A stretch of DNA of 47,252 nucleotides from Candidatus Nanopelagicales bacterium. Lineage in GTDB: Bacteria > Actinomycetota > Actinomycetes > S36-B12. This document shows positions 36,463 to 44,615 of the stretch, one piece after another. The stretch is taken from positions 1 through 47,252 of the forward strand of contig JALQSY010000001.1 of the NCBI GenBank assembly GCA_023264215.1, read 5' to 3'. Below the pieces are notes generated by a model that saw only the letters and a list, made by a program, of their open reading frames with translations, was not told where the DNA came from and made no database searches. Position 1 is the first letter of the stretch. Every line of letters starts with the position of its first letter. A program made the position numbers and the translations under genes.

Positions 36463-37712
36463 CACACACGCTCCAGGGCATCGGTCTGCTTGCCCGCCAT
36501 CGACATGAGGGCGGGGAGGGGGAGTTCCTTGCCGGGCAGCAGGAGGTTCCAGTACATCCAGCGGAAGGCCAGCTTCCCCAGGTGGTTGAGCTCGGTCTCC
36601 TTGAGCAGGCTGAAGGGCCCGATGCCCGGGAGCGGATACTTCCCTGGAAGGGGCTCGGTGTCGTAGTTGAAGTCGATGAGCATGCCCTTGCCGTTGCCCG
36701 ACTCGATGAAGCAGTTGGCGTGCCCGTCGAATGCGCGCGTCATCGGCCGGCCGTTGACGTGGTTGACGAAGTTCTCAGGGAACAGGTCGATGGAGAAGTG
36801 AGCGACCGATCCGGCCTTGGATGCGGGGATGTTGGATGCATCGCCGATGGCGAAGATGTTGTCGTACTTGGTGCTCAGCATGGTGTGCTTGTCGACCGAC
36901 ACGTAGTTGAGGTCGTCGCCGAGCCCGGACCGGGCTACGAAGTCCGCTCCCATGTTGAGAGGGACCGTGACGAGGAGATCGAACGCCACCTCCCGCTCGT
37001 CCATCGAGACGATCTTGCCCCCCTCGCCATCGACCTCGTCGATCATGAAATCGGGCTCGAGGCCGATCTTGCGATCCTCGAGCATGTGCCCGAGGAGCTT
37101 CGAGGCGACGGGCTTGGTGAATGCCCCCTCGAGAGGGGTGACGTAGACGATCTCAACCTGGTCGCGCATGCCCTTCTCGGCGAAGTACGCGTCAGCAAGG
37201 AAGGTGAACTCCAGCGGTGCCACAGGGCACTTGATAGGCATCTCCGTCACGTGGACGACGAGGCGCCCGCCGGGCCATGTCTCGAGCTTGTCGCGTAGGG
37301 CCATGGCGCCCTCGAAGGTGTAGAACTCGTGCACGGTGTCACGCCACACGGCCGGGTCGTCCATGCCCGGGGTCTGGTCCGGCCTGGGCGTAGTCCCCGA
37401 CGCGATGATGAGGTAGTCGTAGGGCAGGACCTGACCATCGGCGAGGTGCACCACATTGGCGTCGGCGTCGACGCGATCGACCTCAGCACGCACTCGCGTG
37501 ACGCCCTCCGGAATGAATCGGTCCGTGGGCTCGATGGTCTCCTCCGGTGCATACGTCCCGAAGGGGAGGAAGAGATACCCAGGCTGGTAATGGTGGAGGT
37601 CACTGGGCTCGACCACCGTGATCTGCCACTCCGACTCGGGCAGTATCGGCCGCAACTTGTTGATGGCCATGGTCCCTGCGGTGCCTGCACCGAGGACGAG
37701 GAGCCGCCTCAT
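36462..37712 (-). CDS. SQR-like FAD-dependent pyridine-nucleotide-disulfide oxidoreductase
   Basis: 416 aa from ATG 37712 (AAAGGAG upstream; overlaps the regulator stop as ATGA). Rossmann motif LVLGAGTAGT (5-14), DYLIIASGTTPRP (99-111) and FAIGD (287-291, FAD ribityl contact). Two Cys, C162 in MPIKCPVAPLEF and C334 in HANCFIESG, are placed like the redox pair of sulfide:quinone oxidoreductases. The C-terminal region is hydrophobic or aromatic (FRWMYWNLLLPG), suited to membrane and quinone contact. Likely oxidises sulfide or a related thiol to sulfane sulfur, handed to TusE/DsrE2. Exact substrate and quinone use are inferred. Confidence 0.85.
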   Translation of the reverse strand: MRRLLVLGAGTAGTMAINKLRPILPESEWQITVVEPSDLHHYQPGYLFLPFGTYAPEETIEPTDRFIPEGVTRVRAEVDRVDADANVVHLADGQVLPYDYLIIASGTTPRPDQTPGMDDPAVWRDTVHEFYTFEGAMALRDKLETWPGGRLVVHVTEMPIKCPVAPLEFTFLADAYFAEKGMRDQVEIVYVTPLEGAFTKPVASKLLGHMLEDRKIGLEPDFMIDEVDGEGGKIVSMDEREVAFDLLVTVPLNMGADFVARSGLGDDLNYVSVDKHTMLSTKYDNIFAIGDASNIPASKAGSVAHFSIDLFPENFVNHVNGRPMTRAFDGHANCFIESGNGKGMLIDFNYDTEPLPGKYPLPGIGPFSLLKETELNHLGKLAFRWMYWNLLLPGKELPLPALMSMAGKQTDALERV

Positions 37713-38302
37713 GATGTTCTCCTTTCGGCCACCGCGGCAGCGATGCGCGGTAGGGAATCAAGGACCAGGCCACGCTGGGCCTTGGTCAGGACATGGAGGT
37801 CGGCAGCCGGATCGTCCAGCGGAGCTATCCCGCCCACGATCACCAGCCCGACCAGCCGATCGCCGGATCGGATGAATGCCGCAGCGCACTCGTATCCCAG
37901 CGTGCCCCGATGGAATCGCGGCACGAGGTCGTGGCCGGCCGCCAGGGAACCCCACTCGGCAACGCACGTGTCCCGATCCTGGAGCGAGGCCTGGATGTAG
38001 CGGTCGCAGGGATTGTGCATGCGCGTGACGGGGCATCCCTCAAGATCCGTGACGATGACCATGCATCCCAGCAGGTCGGCAGCCACCGAGGCGATCGCAT
38101 CCGCCGTGGGGTCATCGACCGATGGGGACGCGCCCACCATCGGCACCGAGTCGGCAGGGAAGCGCCACTGTCGACCGACCTTGATGGCCGTCAGGCGTCC
38201 ATCACCGGCCATGCGGTAGACCGTGGACACGTCGATGCGCAACCGCCGACCGACTTCGTCGGCGCTGAGCAAGCGCTCCCGGGTCTCCTGCACTGCCTGC
38301 AT
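37709..38302 (-). CDS. Excisionase-type HTH regulator with PocR-like Cys-rich sensory domain
   Basis: 197 aa from ATG 38302; TAGCCT lies 6 nt upstream, so it is probably leaderless. N-terminal helix-turn-helix of the excisionase/MerR-like type (11-50: LLSADEVGRRLRIDVSTVYR, then GRQWRFP). The remainder resembles the PocR sensory domain: VTDLEGCPVTRMHNPCDRYI, CVAEWG, YECAAAFI and LVGLVIVGG. It has five Cys (80, 90, 99, 113, 139), which could bind a cofactor or sense sulfur species. First gene of the sulfur operon and coupled to the flavoprotein, so likely its own local regulator. Confidence 0.8.
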   Translation of the reverse strand: MQAVQETRERLLSADEVGRRLRIDVSTVYRMAGDGRLTAIKVGRQWRFPADSVPMVGASPSVDDPTADAIASVAADLLGCMVIVTDLEGCPVTRMHNPCDRYIQASLQDRDTCVAEWGSLAAGHDLVPRFHRGTLGYECAAAFIRSGDRLVGLVIVGGIAPLDDPAADLHVLTKAQRGLVLDSLPRIAAAVAERRTS

Positions 38303-38308
38303 GCATTC

Positions 38309-38314
38309 AGGCTA
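38309..38314 (-). promoter_or_regulatory. Leaderless -10 box (TAGCCT) for the sulfur operon
   Basis: Minus-strand TAGCCT, 6 nt, then ATG 38302. Confidence 0.58.
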
Positions 38315-38405
38315 TGCAGGCTGGACGCGGCCAACGCCCGGCGAAGGGCCTGATCTGCAGGCACGACAGGCCCGTCGCGCAAGGACATTGGTCCCTGGTG
38401 CGAGG

Positions 38406-39005
38406 TCAGCCATCCACGCGGCGGCGCCCGGCGAAGGCGCGGCCGAGGGTGACCTCATCGGCGTACTCCAGGTCGCCGCCGACCGGGAGGCCGCTGGCCA
38501 GGCGCGTGACCTCGAGGCCGAGCGGAGCGAGCATGCGGGCGAGGTACGTCGCGGTCGCCTCGCCCTCGAGGTTGGGATCCGTGGCGATGATGACCTCGGT
38601 GATCGCACCATCCGACAGCCGCTGCATCAACTCGCGGATGCGCAGGTCGTCGGGACCGACACCGTCGATCGGGCTGATGGCACCACCGAGGACGTGATAC
38701 CGGCCGCGGTATTCGGCCGTGCGCTCGATAGCGATCACGTCGCGTGACTCCTCGACGACGCACAGCGAATGCGGGTCACGTCGGGGGTCACGGCAGATCC
38801 GGCATTCCTCATCCTCGGTGACGTGTCCGCATGTGGAGCAGAATCGCGCTCGCTCCTTGACCGCGACGAGCACCTCGGCGAGGCGTCTGACGTCGGCCGG
38901 CTCGGCCTGCAGGATGTGGAAGGCCAGTCGCTGGGCGCTCTTGGGGCCGATGCCCGGGAGCCGGCCGAGCTCATCGATCAGATCGGCGACGATGCCGTCG
39001 TACAT
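38406..39005 (-). CDS. recR: Recombination mediator RecR
   Basis: 199 aa from ATG 39005. Helix-hairpin-helix [19 protein letters not shown] (14-32), zinc finger C56, C59, C68, C71 and Toprim domain with [12 protein letters not shown] and [12 protein letters not shown]. Works with RecF/RecO to load RecA on gapped DNA. Begins one base after the dnaX stop; the ybaB gene that commonly separates dnaX and recR is absent. Confidence 0.96.
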   Translation of the reverse strand: MYDGIVADLIDELGRLPGIGPKSAQRLAFHILQAEPADVRRLAEVLVAVKERARFCSTCGHVTEDEECRICRDPRRDPHSLCVVEESRDVIAIERTAEYRGRYHVLGGAISPIDGVGPDDLRIRELMQRLSDGAITEVIIATDPNLEGEATATYLARMLAPLGLEVTRLASGLPVGGDLEYADEVTLGRAFAGRRRVDG

Positions 39006-39006
39006 C

Positions 39007-40779
39007 TCAGCCCTGCTCGATCTCGCCGATGACCGTGGCGCCGAGCTCCCGCATGGCCAGGGCCTCACCGCTCACGTCGTCGTCGGTGTCGGAGTCGTCG
39101 ATGCTCGGCTCGTCCGAGGAGGGTGCCTCGAACGAGGGGGAGTCGGGAGACGCCGGCGCGGAACCGGTCGCGACGACATCCACCTGAACATCGCAGTGCA
39201 TGACGTCGATCACGACCTGGCGCAGCCGCTCCGCGTGACCACTCGAGCGGGCGTTGCGGACCTTGCTCTCCTCAGGGACACCTACCGCGAGGACCCCGGC
39301 ATCGAGTGACAGCGGGCGCGAGTCGCTGAAGACCACCCAGGCCACGCGGGACATCGACTTCAAGCCCTCGAGGATCGCCGGCCACATCGTGGTGATGTCG
39401 GCCAGGCTGGTCGTCGCCGTGGCAGCCGTCGACTCCTGCGACGTCGGCGTCTCGGGCGCCGCCGTGGCACTGGCCAGCACGCTCGACAGCGGCGGAGGCG
39501 GCGCGGCAGTCGGGGGCTCGGCATCCGAGGGCTGGGGGGTCGCGGGCTGGGGGGTCGCCTTGGCCCGCGGCGGAGCTGCGGCCGGTCCTGCGCCGGATGG
39601 GCGCGCGGGCGCGGGGGCCGAGGCCATGCCGCGCTCGAGGCGATCGACTCGGACGGCCAGGCCCGCAGCGGTCGAGTCGCTGGCGGGCAGCAGGAGTCGC
39701 GCGGCGAGGAGTTCGAGGTGAAGGCGTGGTGCCGTCGCACCGCGCAGTTGGGAGAGCCCGTCGCTGACCAGATCGGCGGCGCGCGACAACTCCGCCAGGC
39801 TCAGCGCATCCGCCTGGCCCCGCATGGCGTCGATCTCCGCGTCGGGGGCGTCGAGGAGCGCGAGCGCATCATCACCGGGGACGGCAGACAGCACGATGAG
39901 GTCGCGCAGCCTCTGCAAGAGATCCGTGGCGAAGCGCCGCGGATCATGTCCGGCATCGATGACGCGATCCACGACGGCGAAGAGCCTGGCTCCCTCACCT
40001 GCGGCCATGGCCCCGATGGCGTCGTCGAGGAGTGCCTGGTCCGTGACCCCCAACGCCGCGGCGGTCTCGTCGTGGGTGAGGCCCTCCGGGCCGGACCCCG
40101 CGATCAACTGGCCGAGGATCGACAGCGCGTCGCGCACGCTGCCCGCAGCACTGCGCGCGACGAGGGCGAGGGCCGCGGGATCGGCGGGGACGCCCTCGGC
40201 CTCGCAGACGGTGGCGAGGTGCTGCTGGAGCACACGCGTCGGCACGAGCCGGAAGGCGTAGTTGAACGTCCGCGAGCGAATCGTCGGGATGACCTTGTCG
40301 GCCTCGGTGGTCGCGAAGATGAAACGCACGTGGTCAGGCGGCTCCTCGACCAGCTTCAGCAGCGCATTGAAGCCTGCGTTGGTGACCATGTGAGCCTCGT
40401 CGACGATGTAGACCTTGTAGCGCGACGCCACCGGGGCGAACATCGCCCGCTCGCGCAGCTCGCGTGTATCGTCGACGCCACCGTGACTGGCCGCGTCGAG
40501 TTCGATGACATCGATGGAACCGGGGCCGTTGGGAGCGAGGTCCAGGCAACTGCGGCACTCCCCGCAGGGATCGGGGGTGGGGCCCTGCTCGCAGTTCAGG
40601 GAGCGAGCCAGGATGCGCGCGGTGGACGTCTTGCCGCACCCGCGGGGGCCGGACAGCAGATAGGCGTGGTGGACCCGGTCGCTGGCCAGGGCCCGGGAGA
40701 GGGGCTCGGTCACATGCTCTTGGCCCACGACATCCTTAAGCCGGCCGGGCCGGTAGGTGCGGTAGAGCGCCGTGGACAC
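39007..40779 (-). CDS. dnaX: DNA polymerase III subunits gamma/tau
   Basis: 590 aa from GTG 40779, preceded at 6 nt by TAGGGT, so probably leaderless. Walker A GPRGCGKT (44-51), zinc-binding C63, C72, C75 and C78, DEAH-like IVDEAHM and sensor ATTEADKV. After the clamp-loader core (about 370) comes a Pro/Ala-rich linker and a C-terminal tau domain with acidic tail. Loads the sliding clamp. Shortened gamma forms by frameshift were not identified. Confidence 0.95.
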   Translation of the reverse strand: MSTALYRTYRPGRLKDVVGQEHVTEPLSRALASDRVHHAYLLSGPRGCGKTSTARILARSLNCEQGPTPDPCGECRSCLDLAPNGPGSIDVIELDAASHGGVDDTRELRERAMFAPVASRYKVYIVDEAHMVTNAGFNALLKLVEEPPDHVRFIFATTEADKVIPTIRSRTFNYAFRLVPTRVLQQHLATVCEAEGVPADPAALALVARSAAGSVRDALSILGQLIAGSGPEGLTHDETAAALGVTDQALLDDAIGAMAAGEGARLFAVVDRVIDAGHDPRRFATDLLQRLRDLIVLSAVPGDDALALLDAPDAEIDAMRGQADALSLAELSRAADLVSDGLSQLRGATAPRLHLELLAARLLLPASDSTAAGLAVRVDRLERGMASAPAPARPSGAGPAAAPPRAKATPQPATPQPSDAEPPTAAPPPPLSSVLASATAAPETPTSQESTAATATTSLADITTMWPAILEGLKSMSRVAWVVFSDSRPLSLDAGVLAVGVPEESKVRNARSSGHAERLRQVVIDVMHCDVQVDVVATGSAPASPDSPSFEAPSSDEPSIDDSDTDDDVSGEALAMRELGATVIGEIEQG

Positions 40780-40785
40780 CCGGTC

Positions 40786-40791
40786 ACCCTA
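40786..40791 (-). promoter_or_regulatory. Leaderless -10 box (TAGGGT) for dnaX
   Basis: Minus-strand TAGGGT, 6 nt, then GTG 40779; it lies only 22 nt beyond the SRP RNA 3' end. Confidence 0.6.
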
Positions 40792-40812
40792 GTCCGGACC
40801 CAGGACACAGGG

Positions 40813-40899
40813 GACCCCCCGCACACCCGTCAGAGCCCACCTGCCCTTGCTGCCTTCCGGCCCTGGGGGATTCAGCAGGATGACGCCGCGCGGGGGGTC
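40813..40899 (-). ncRNA. ffs: Signal recognition particle RNA (4.5S type)
   Basis: Minus strand. The conserved SRP domain IV core reads GGGCCGGAAGGCAGCAAGGG, with GGAA loop and the GCAGC side. Terminal stem GACCCCCCGC with GCGGGGGGTC pairs perfectly (40890-40899 with 40813-40822), setting the ends. About 87 nt, small type without Alu domain. Sits between tRNA-Ser and dnaX, as in mycobacteria. Confidence 0.92.
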
Positions 40900-40937
40900 G
40901 TCGTCGAGTGTACGCCGGCGCGAACCGCCCACTCCGT

Positions 40938-40974
40938 GCAGATGCCCGGCCGGATCGACCGGCCGGGCATCTGC
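40938..40974 (-). terminator. 16-bp GC-rich hairpin after tRNA-Ser
   Basis: Arms 40938-40953 and 40959-40974 are perfect complements around a 5-nt loop. It begins 9 nt beyond the tRNA-Ser 3' end, so it likely terminates that transcript. No T-run. Confidence 0.68.
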
Positions 40975-40982
40975 GTCAGGCG

Positions 40983-41067
40983 CGGAGGATAGGGGATTTG
41001 AACCCCTGAGGGATTGCTCCCAACACGCTTTCCAAGCGTGCGCCCTAGGCCACTAGGCGAATCCTCC
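40983..41067 (-). tRNA. tRNA-Ser(GGA)
   Basis: Acceptor GGAGGAT pairs with ATCCTCC; anticodon stem CACGC/GCGTG with loop TTGGAAA gives anticodon GGA (41033-41031). A long variable arm and the T loop TTCAAAT are present. Discriminator G. CCA is not encoded. Confidence 0.95.
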
Positions 41068-41074
41068 GCCGCCG

Positions 41075-41080
41075 AGGGTA
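41075..41080 (-). promoter_or_regulatory. -10 box (TACCCT) for tRNA-Ser
   Basis: Minus-strand TACCCT ends 7 nt before the mature tRNA 5' end, so transcription would start at or near position 1 of the tRNA. Confidence 0.45.
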
Positions 41081-41224
41081 CCCAAGCCGCCGCCGACGCC
41101 TCGCGACGGTTGGGACCCCGGGCTCGTTCCGCGGCGGGAAACCACCGATCTTCGACGCCCGTCGCCGATTGTCACGGTTTAGTCATTCACCGCGTCGCGC
41201 CACGACTCCGGGCACTCCGCGACC

Positions 41225-41230
41225 TACACT
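41225..41230 (+). promoter_or_regulatory. Candidate -10 box (TACACT) for the LytR_C gene
   Basis: TACACT lies 53 nt before ATG 41284, just before a TGACGTCA palindrome at 41230-41237. Confidence 0.4.
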
Positions 41231-41283
41231 GACGTCACCGTGCGTGGCCTCAGCCCGCACTGATTCACAGGAGGCACGGCACG

Positions 41284-41949
41284 ATGAGCGTTCCCAGCGG
41301 CGGTCCGCGACCCAGCGCCCGTCACCGCCGCAAGCAGAGCCCCGTCGTCGCCGTCATCCTCGTCGTCATCGGCATGGTGATCCTCTTCGGAGCCGGATAC
41401 GGCCTGTCGCGGATCATCCAGGGCTCCGGTGGATCCGATGCCAGCAGCACGACCGAGCCGACCGGCGGCCAGACCTCGTCCGCCGCACCCGAGCCCGAGC
41501 CGTGCGTCACCGTGACGGTCACCCCTGGCGCAGGACTGCCGAGCCCGTCGCAGGTGACGAGCAATGTGTACAACGCCACCGACCGCACCGGCCTCGCAGC
41601 TGCCACGGCCGAGGAACTCCAGATCCGGGGCTTCCTCATCGGGGTCATCGACAACGACCCACTCGCCAAGACGATCACCGGCGTCGCCGAGATTCGCCAC
41701 GGTCCCTCGGGCGAGCAGGCCGCACGCCTCATGGCCTTCTACCTTCCCGGTGCCGAGCTCGTCGATGACGGACGCAAGGACGCGACGATCGACACCGTGC
41801 TCGGTGCGGCGTACACCTCTGTCGCGCCGCAGTCGGAAGTCGACGCGGCGCTCGCCGCACCCTCGCCTTCGCCCAGTGGTCCGGGGTGCACGCCGACGCC
41901 GGCCGCAGACACGGCGCCCGAGGAGACGGCGAGCGCCGAAGCCTCCTAG
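41284..41949 (+). CDS. LytR C-terminal domain protein, membrane-anchored
   Basis: 221 aa from ATG 41284, with CAGGAGG about 9 nt upstream. A basic N-terminus, one transmembrane helix (about 21-43), a Ser/Thr/Pro/Glu linker and a LytR_C domain (about 92-180) with SNVYNATDRTGLAAATAEEL and GVAEIRHGPSGEQAARLMAF. A Pro/Ser/Ala/Glu tail ends the protein. LytR_C domains occur with or without the LytR-CpsA-Psr ligase domain; the free form may bind cell-wall polymers. Function unproven. Confidence 0.82.
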   Translation: MSVPSGGPRPSARHRRKQSPVVAVILVVIGMVILFGAGYGLSRIIQGSGGSDASSTTEPTGGQTSSAAPEPEPCVTVTVTPGAGLPSPSQVTSNVYNATDRTGLAAATAEELQIRGFLIGVIDNDPLAKTITGVAEIRHGPSGEQAARLMAFYLPGAELVDDGRKDATIDTVLGAAYTSVAPQSEVDAALAAPSPSPSGPGCTPTPAADTAPEETASAEAS

Positions 41950-41979
41950 TTGTCGAGCGCCGACGGCCGCACCCCTCCC

Positions 41980-42060
41980 GCTCAAGGTCACGAACGTGTC
42001 GTTTAAGCCTGACAAAGTGGACATCAAGGGCCCCTAAACGTCGACTTCGTGTCCTTGAGC
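41980..42060. repeat. Imperfect 26-bp inverted repeat, 29-nt centre
   Basis: Arms 41980-42005 and 42035-42060 match at 21 of 26 positions. It fills part of the 264-nt gap after the LytR_C gene, where no ORF is supported. It could be a terminator or a decayed mobile repeat. Confidence 0.5.
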
Positions 42061-42189
42061 ACGTCTCCTTCGACAGTGCAGTCCCCTCCCGCCGCGAGGT
42101 CGGCAGCCGCCACGACGTCTCAGCCCTGGGCGCGGCGGCCTCGCCCAGGGCAACTCCGTGGAAGGCATACGCATCTGGCCCCCGCTCAC

Positions 42190-42195
42190 TAGCCT
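42190..42195 (+). promoter_or_regulatory. Candidate -10 box (TAGCCT) for the amino-sugar operon
   Basis: TAGCCT lies 18 nt before ATG 42214; the implied leader would be about 12 nt and contain the GGAGGG site. Confidence 0.45.
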
Positions 42196-42213
42196 CCCCT
42201 GCGGAGGGTTGCG

Positions 42214-43614
42214 ATGAGCAAGATGACAGGAGTGCCGCGTTCGGCATGGGTCGTCGCCCTCAGTGCCGCGACTCTCGGCATCATCTACGGATACGACGGG
42301 TCGAATGTCGCCGGCGCCCAGTTGTACTTCCAGGACTACTTCGGACTGCAAGGCCAGGACGAGGTGGTCGAGACGATCGTCACGGCGACCGTGTACGGCG
42401 AGCTCATCGGAGCCCTCGCGGGCGGCTTCATCATCAGCCGCGTGGGCCGCAAGCCCACCATCGTCGCGGTCGCCTTCGGCTACGTCGCCTTCTGCCTCGC
42501 CAGCGCGATGGCCGTGTCACCTCTCATGCTGGGCGTCTCACGCTTCCTGCTCGGCCTCACCATCGGCGTCTCGCTCATCGCCGTGCCGATCTTCGTCGCC
42601 GAGTCGGTCCCCGCACGGATCCGAGGCGCGACTCTCGTGGCGTATCAGGTGGCTGCCGTGGTGGGCATCATCATCGGATACCTCGCTGCGCTCGCCCTGA
42701 GCGGACTGGCAGAGGCCATCAACTGGCGGATCATGCTCGGCCTGGCCTGCGTCCCGGCGATCCTGCTCATCCCAGCGCTGCTCCGACTGCCTGAGACGGC
42801 TCGCTATCTCGTGCTCAAAGGGCGAATGGACGAGGCCCGGGCCTCGCTGGAGCGGACGGATCCCGACGCCGACGTCGACGCTGAACTCGCCAGCATCCGG
42901 GGCGCCATCAGCGGGGAGCGCGGCGGGCGCGTGCGGGAGATGCTCCGCAAGCCCTACCTGCGCGCGACCGTCTTCGTCGTCGGACTGGGGTTCTTCATCC
43001 AGATCACCGGGATCAACGCGACAGTCGCGTACGGCCCTCGCATCTTCCAGGCCATGGGCGTCACGACCAACACGCAATCGATCCTGATGTCCACGCTCGT
43101 GCAATGCATCGCGCTCATCGCGGTGCTCGCCTCCATGAGCGTCGTCGACAGGTGGGGGCGCCGACCGATCCTGCTCACCGGCATCACGATCATGGTCGTG
43201 TCGCAGTTGGCGATGGTCATCACCTTCGCGACTCAGCAGGGCAGCACCTTCACCACCGCACAGGTGGTCCTGGGCTTCGTGGGACTCGCGGGCATCAACA
43301 TCGGCTTCGTATTCGGATTCGGTGCACTCGTCTGGGTGTACTCCAGTGAGAGCTTCCCGGCCCGACTTCGCGGCTACGGCTCCAGCGCCATGCTCGGCTC
43401 GGACCTGCTCGCGAACATCATCATCGTCCAGTTCTTCCTGACGGTGCTCGGCACCATCGGCGGTGCGTGGTCCTTCGGCATCTTCGCTATCCTCGCGGTG
43501 CTCGCCTGGATCTTCGTGTGGCGTCTGGCCCCGGAGACCAAGGGGCGGGAGTTGGAAGAGATCCAGGCGTACTGGGAGAACGGCGGGCGCTGGCCCGGGA
43601 AGGGGTCGAACTGA
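42214..43614 (+). CDS. Sugar-porter family MFS transporter
   Basis: 466 aa from ATG 42214, with GGAGGG 7 nt upstream. Twelve membrane helices in two halves. Sugar-porter signatures: GGFIISRVGRKPTI after helix 2, RFLLGLTIGVSLIAVPIFVA, PETARYLVLKGRMDEAR, VVDRWGRRPILL in the second half and PETKGRELEEIQAYW at the end. Proton-linked sugar uptake is usual. The downstream genes suggest an amino sugar or related hexose as substrate (inference). Overlaps the ROK gene by one base (TGATG). Confidence 0.88.
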   Translation: MSKMTGVPRSAWVVALSAATLGIIYGYDGSNVAGAQLYFQDYFGLQGQDEVVETIVTATVYGELIGALAGGFIISRVGRKPTIVAVAFGYVAFCLASAMAVSPLMLGVSRFLLGLTIGVSLIAVPIFVAESVPARIRGATLVAYQVAAVVGIIIGYLAALALSGLAEAINWRIMLGLACVPAILLIPALLRLPETARYLVLKGRMDEARASLERTDPDADVDAELASIRGAISGERGGRVREMLRKPYLRATVFVVGLGFFIQITGINATVAYGPRIFQAMGVTTNTQSILMSTLVQCIALIAVLASMSVVDRWGRRPILLTGITIMVVSQLAMVITFATQQGSTFTTAQVVLGFVGLAGINIGFVFGFGALVWVYSSESFPARLRGYGSSAMLGSDLLANIIIVQFFLTVLGTIGGAWSFGIFAILAVLAWIFVWRLAPETKGRELEEIQAYWENGGRWPGKGSN

Positions 43615-44615
43615 TGCTGCGCGCAGGGGTCGACCTCGGGGGCACCAAGATCCAGACCGTCATCGTCGACCCCGAAGGATCGGTCCTGGGGCAGTGCCGA
43701 CTGCCCACGCCGCAGGACCGCGGACCCGCCGGCGTGCTCGATGCGATCGTCCACTCTGTGCGCATCGCCGTTGACGACGCAGGCTGCACGGCCGCCGACA
43801 TGCTCGGCGTGGGAGTCGGCTCCCCGGGCCAGATCGATCACGATGCCGGGACCGTGAGCCACGCCGGCAACCTGCCGGACTGGCTCGGCACGATCGCCGT
43901 GGCCGGCCCGCTGCGCGAGGCGATCGGCGTACCCATCGAGCTCGCCAACGACGTACAGGTGGGGGTCATGGCCGAGTCGCGGCTCGGAGCCGGGCGACCG
44001 TACTCGTCGATGCTCGGCATCTTCTGCGGCACCGGGGTCGGCGGAGGAATCGTCATCCACGACGAACTCTGGCTCGGCCGGGGCGCGGCCGGCGAGGTCG
44101 GCCACATGGTGGTCGAGCCCGATGGGGCGCCCTGCCCCTGCGGTCGCAAGGGCTGCCTGGAGGCGTACGCCGGGAGGGCGGCCATGGAGGCCGAGGCCCG
44201 GCGGCGCATCGCCAAGGGCAAGCACAGCGATCTGATCGCGATCATGGAGAAGAAGGGCCGCACCCGCATGTCGAGCGGCGTGTGGGCCAAGGCCCTCGAC
44301 AGGGGCGATCACCTCGCCGAGCACCTCATCGACCGTGCCGTGTGGGCGTTGGGCCTGGCCGCCGCGAGCGCGGTGAATCTGCTCGACGTCGAGGCGGTCG
44401 TCATCGGCGGTGGTCTGGGCACCCGACTCGGAGCCCCCTTCGCCGATCGGATCCGGCACGAGATGCTGCCCCACCTGATCCTTCCGGAGCGCGCACCCCA
44501 GGTGCTCAGCGCAGCGCTCGGCGACCTCGGGGGTGCCATGGGAGCCGCCCTGCGCGTGCAGCACACGGTCCCTCCCGCGGGCGATCTCGGTGCCGTCGTG
44601 GACGCCGATGCCTGA
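43614..44615 (+). CDS. ROK-family sugar kinase
   Basis: 333 aa from ATG 43614, sharing one base with the MFS stop. Phosphate motif DLGGTKIQ (7-14), GTGVGGGIV, and the ROK zinc site with C174, C176 and C181 in CPCGRKGCLEA. No DNA-binding domain is present, so it is a kinase rather than a NagC-type regulator. Could phosphorylate glucose, N-acetylglucosamine or N-acetylmannosamine; the neighbours favour an amino sugar. Overlaps the SIS gene by 8 nt. Confidence 0.86.
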   Translation: MLRAGVDLGGTKIQTVIVDPEGSVLGQCRLPTPQDRGPAGVLDAIVHSVRIAVDDAGCTAADMLGVGVGSPGQIDHDAGTVSHAGNLPDWLGTIAVAGPLREAIGVPIELANDVQVGVMAESRLGAGRPYSSMLGIFCGTGVGGGIVIHDELWLGRGAAGEVGHMVVEPDGAPCPCGRKGCLEAYAGRAAMEAEARRRIAKGKHSDLIAIMEKKGRTRMSSGVWAKALDRGDHLAEHLIDRAVWALGLAAASAVNLLDVEAVVIGGGLGTRLGAPFADRIRHEMLPHLILPERAPQVLSAALGDLGGAMGAALRVQHTVPPAGDLGAVVDADA

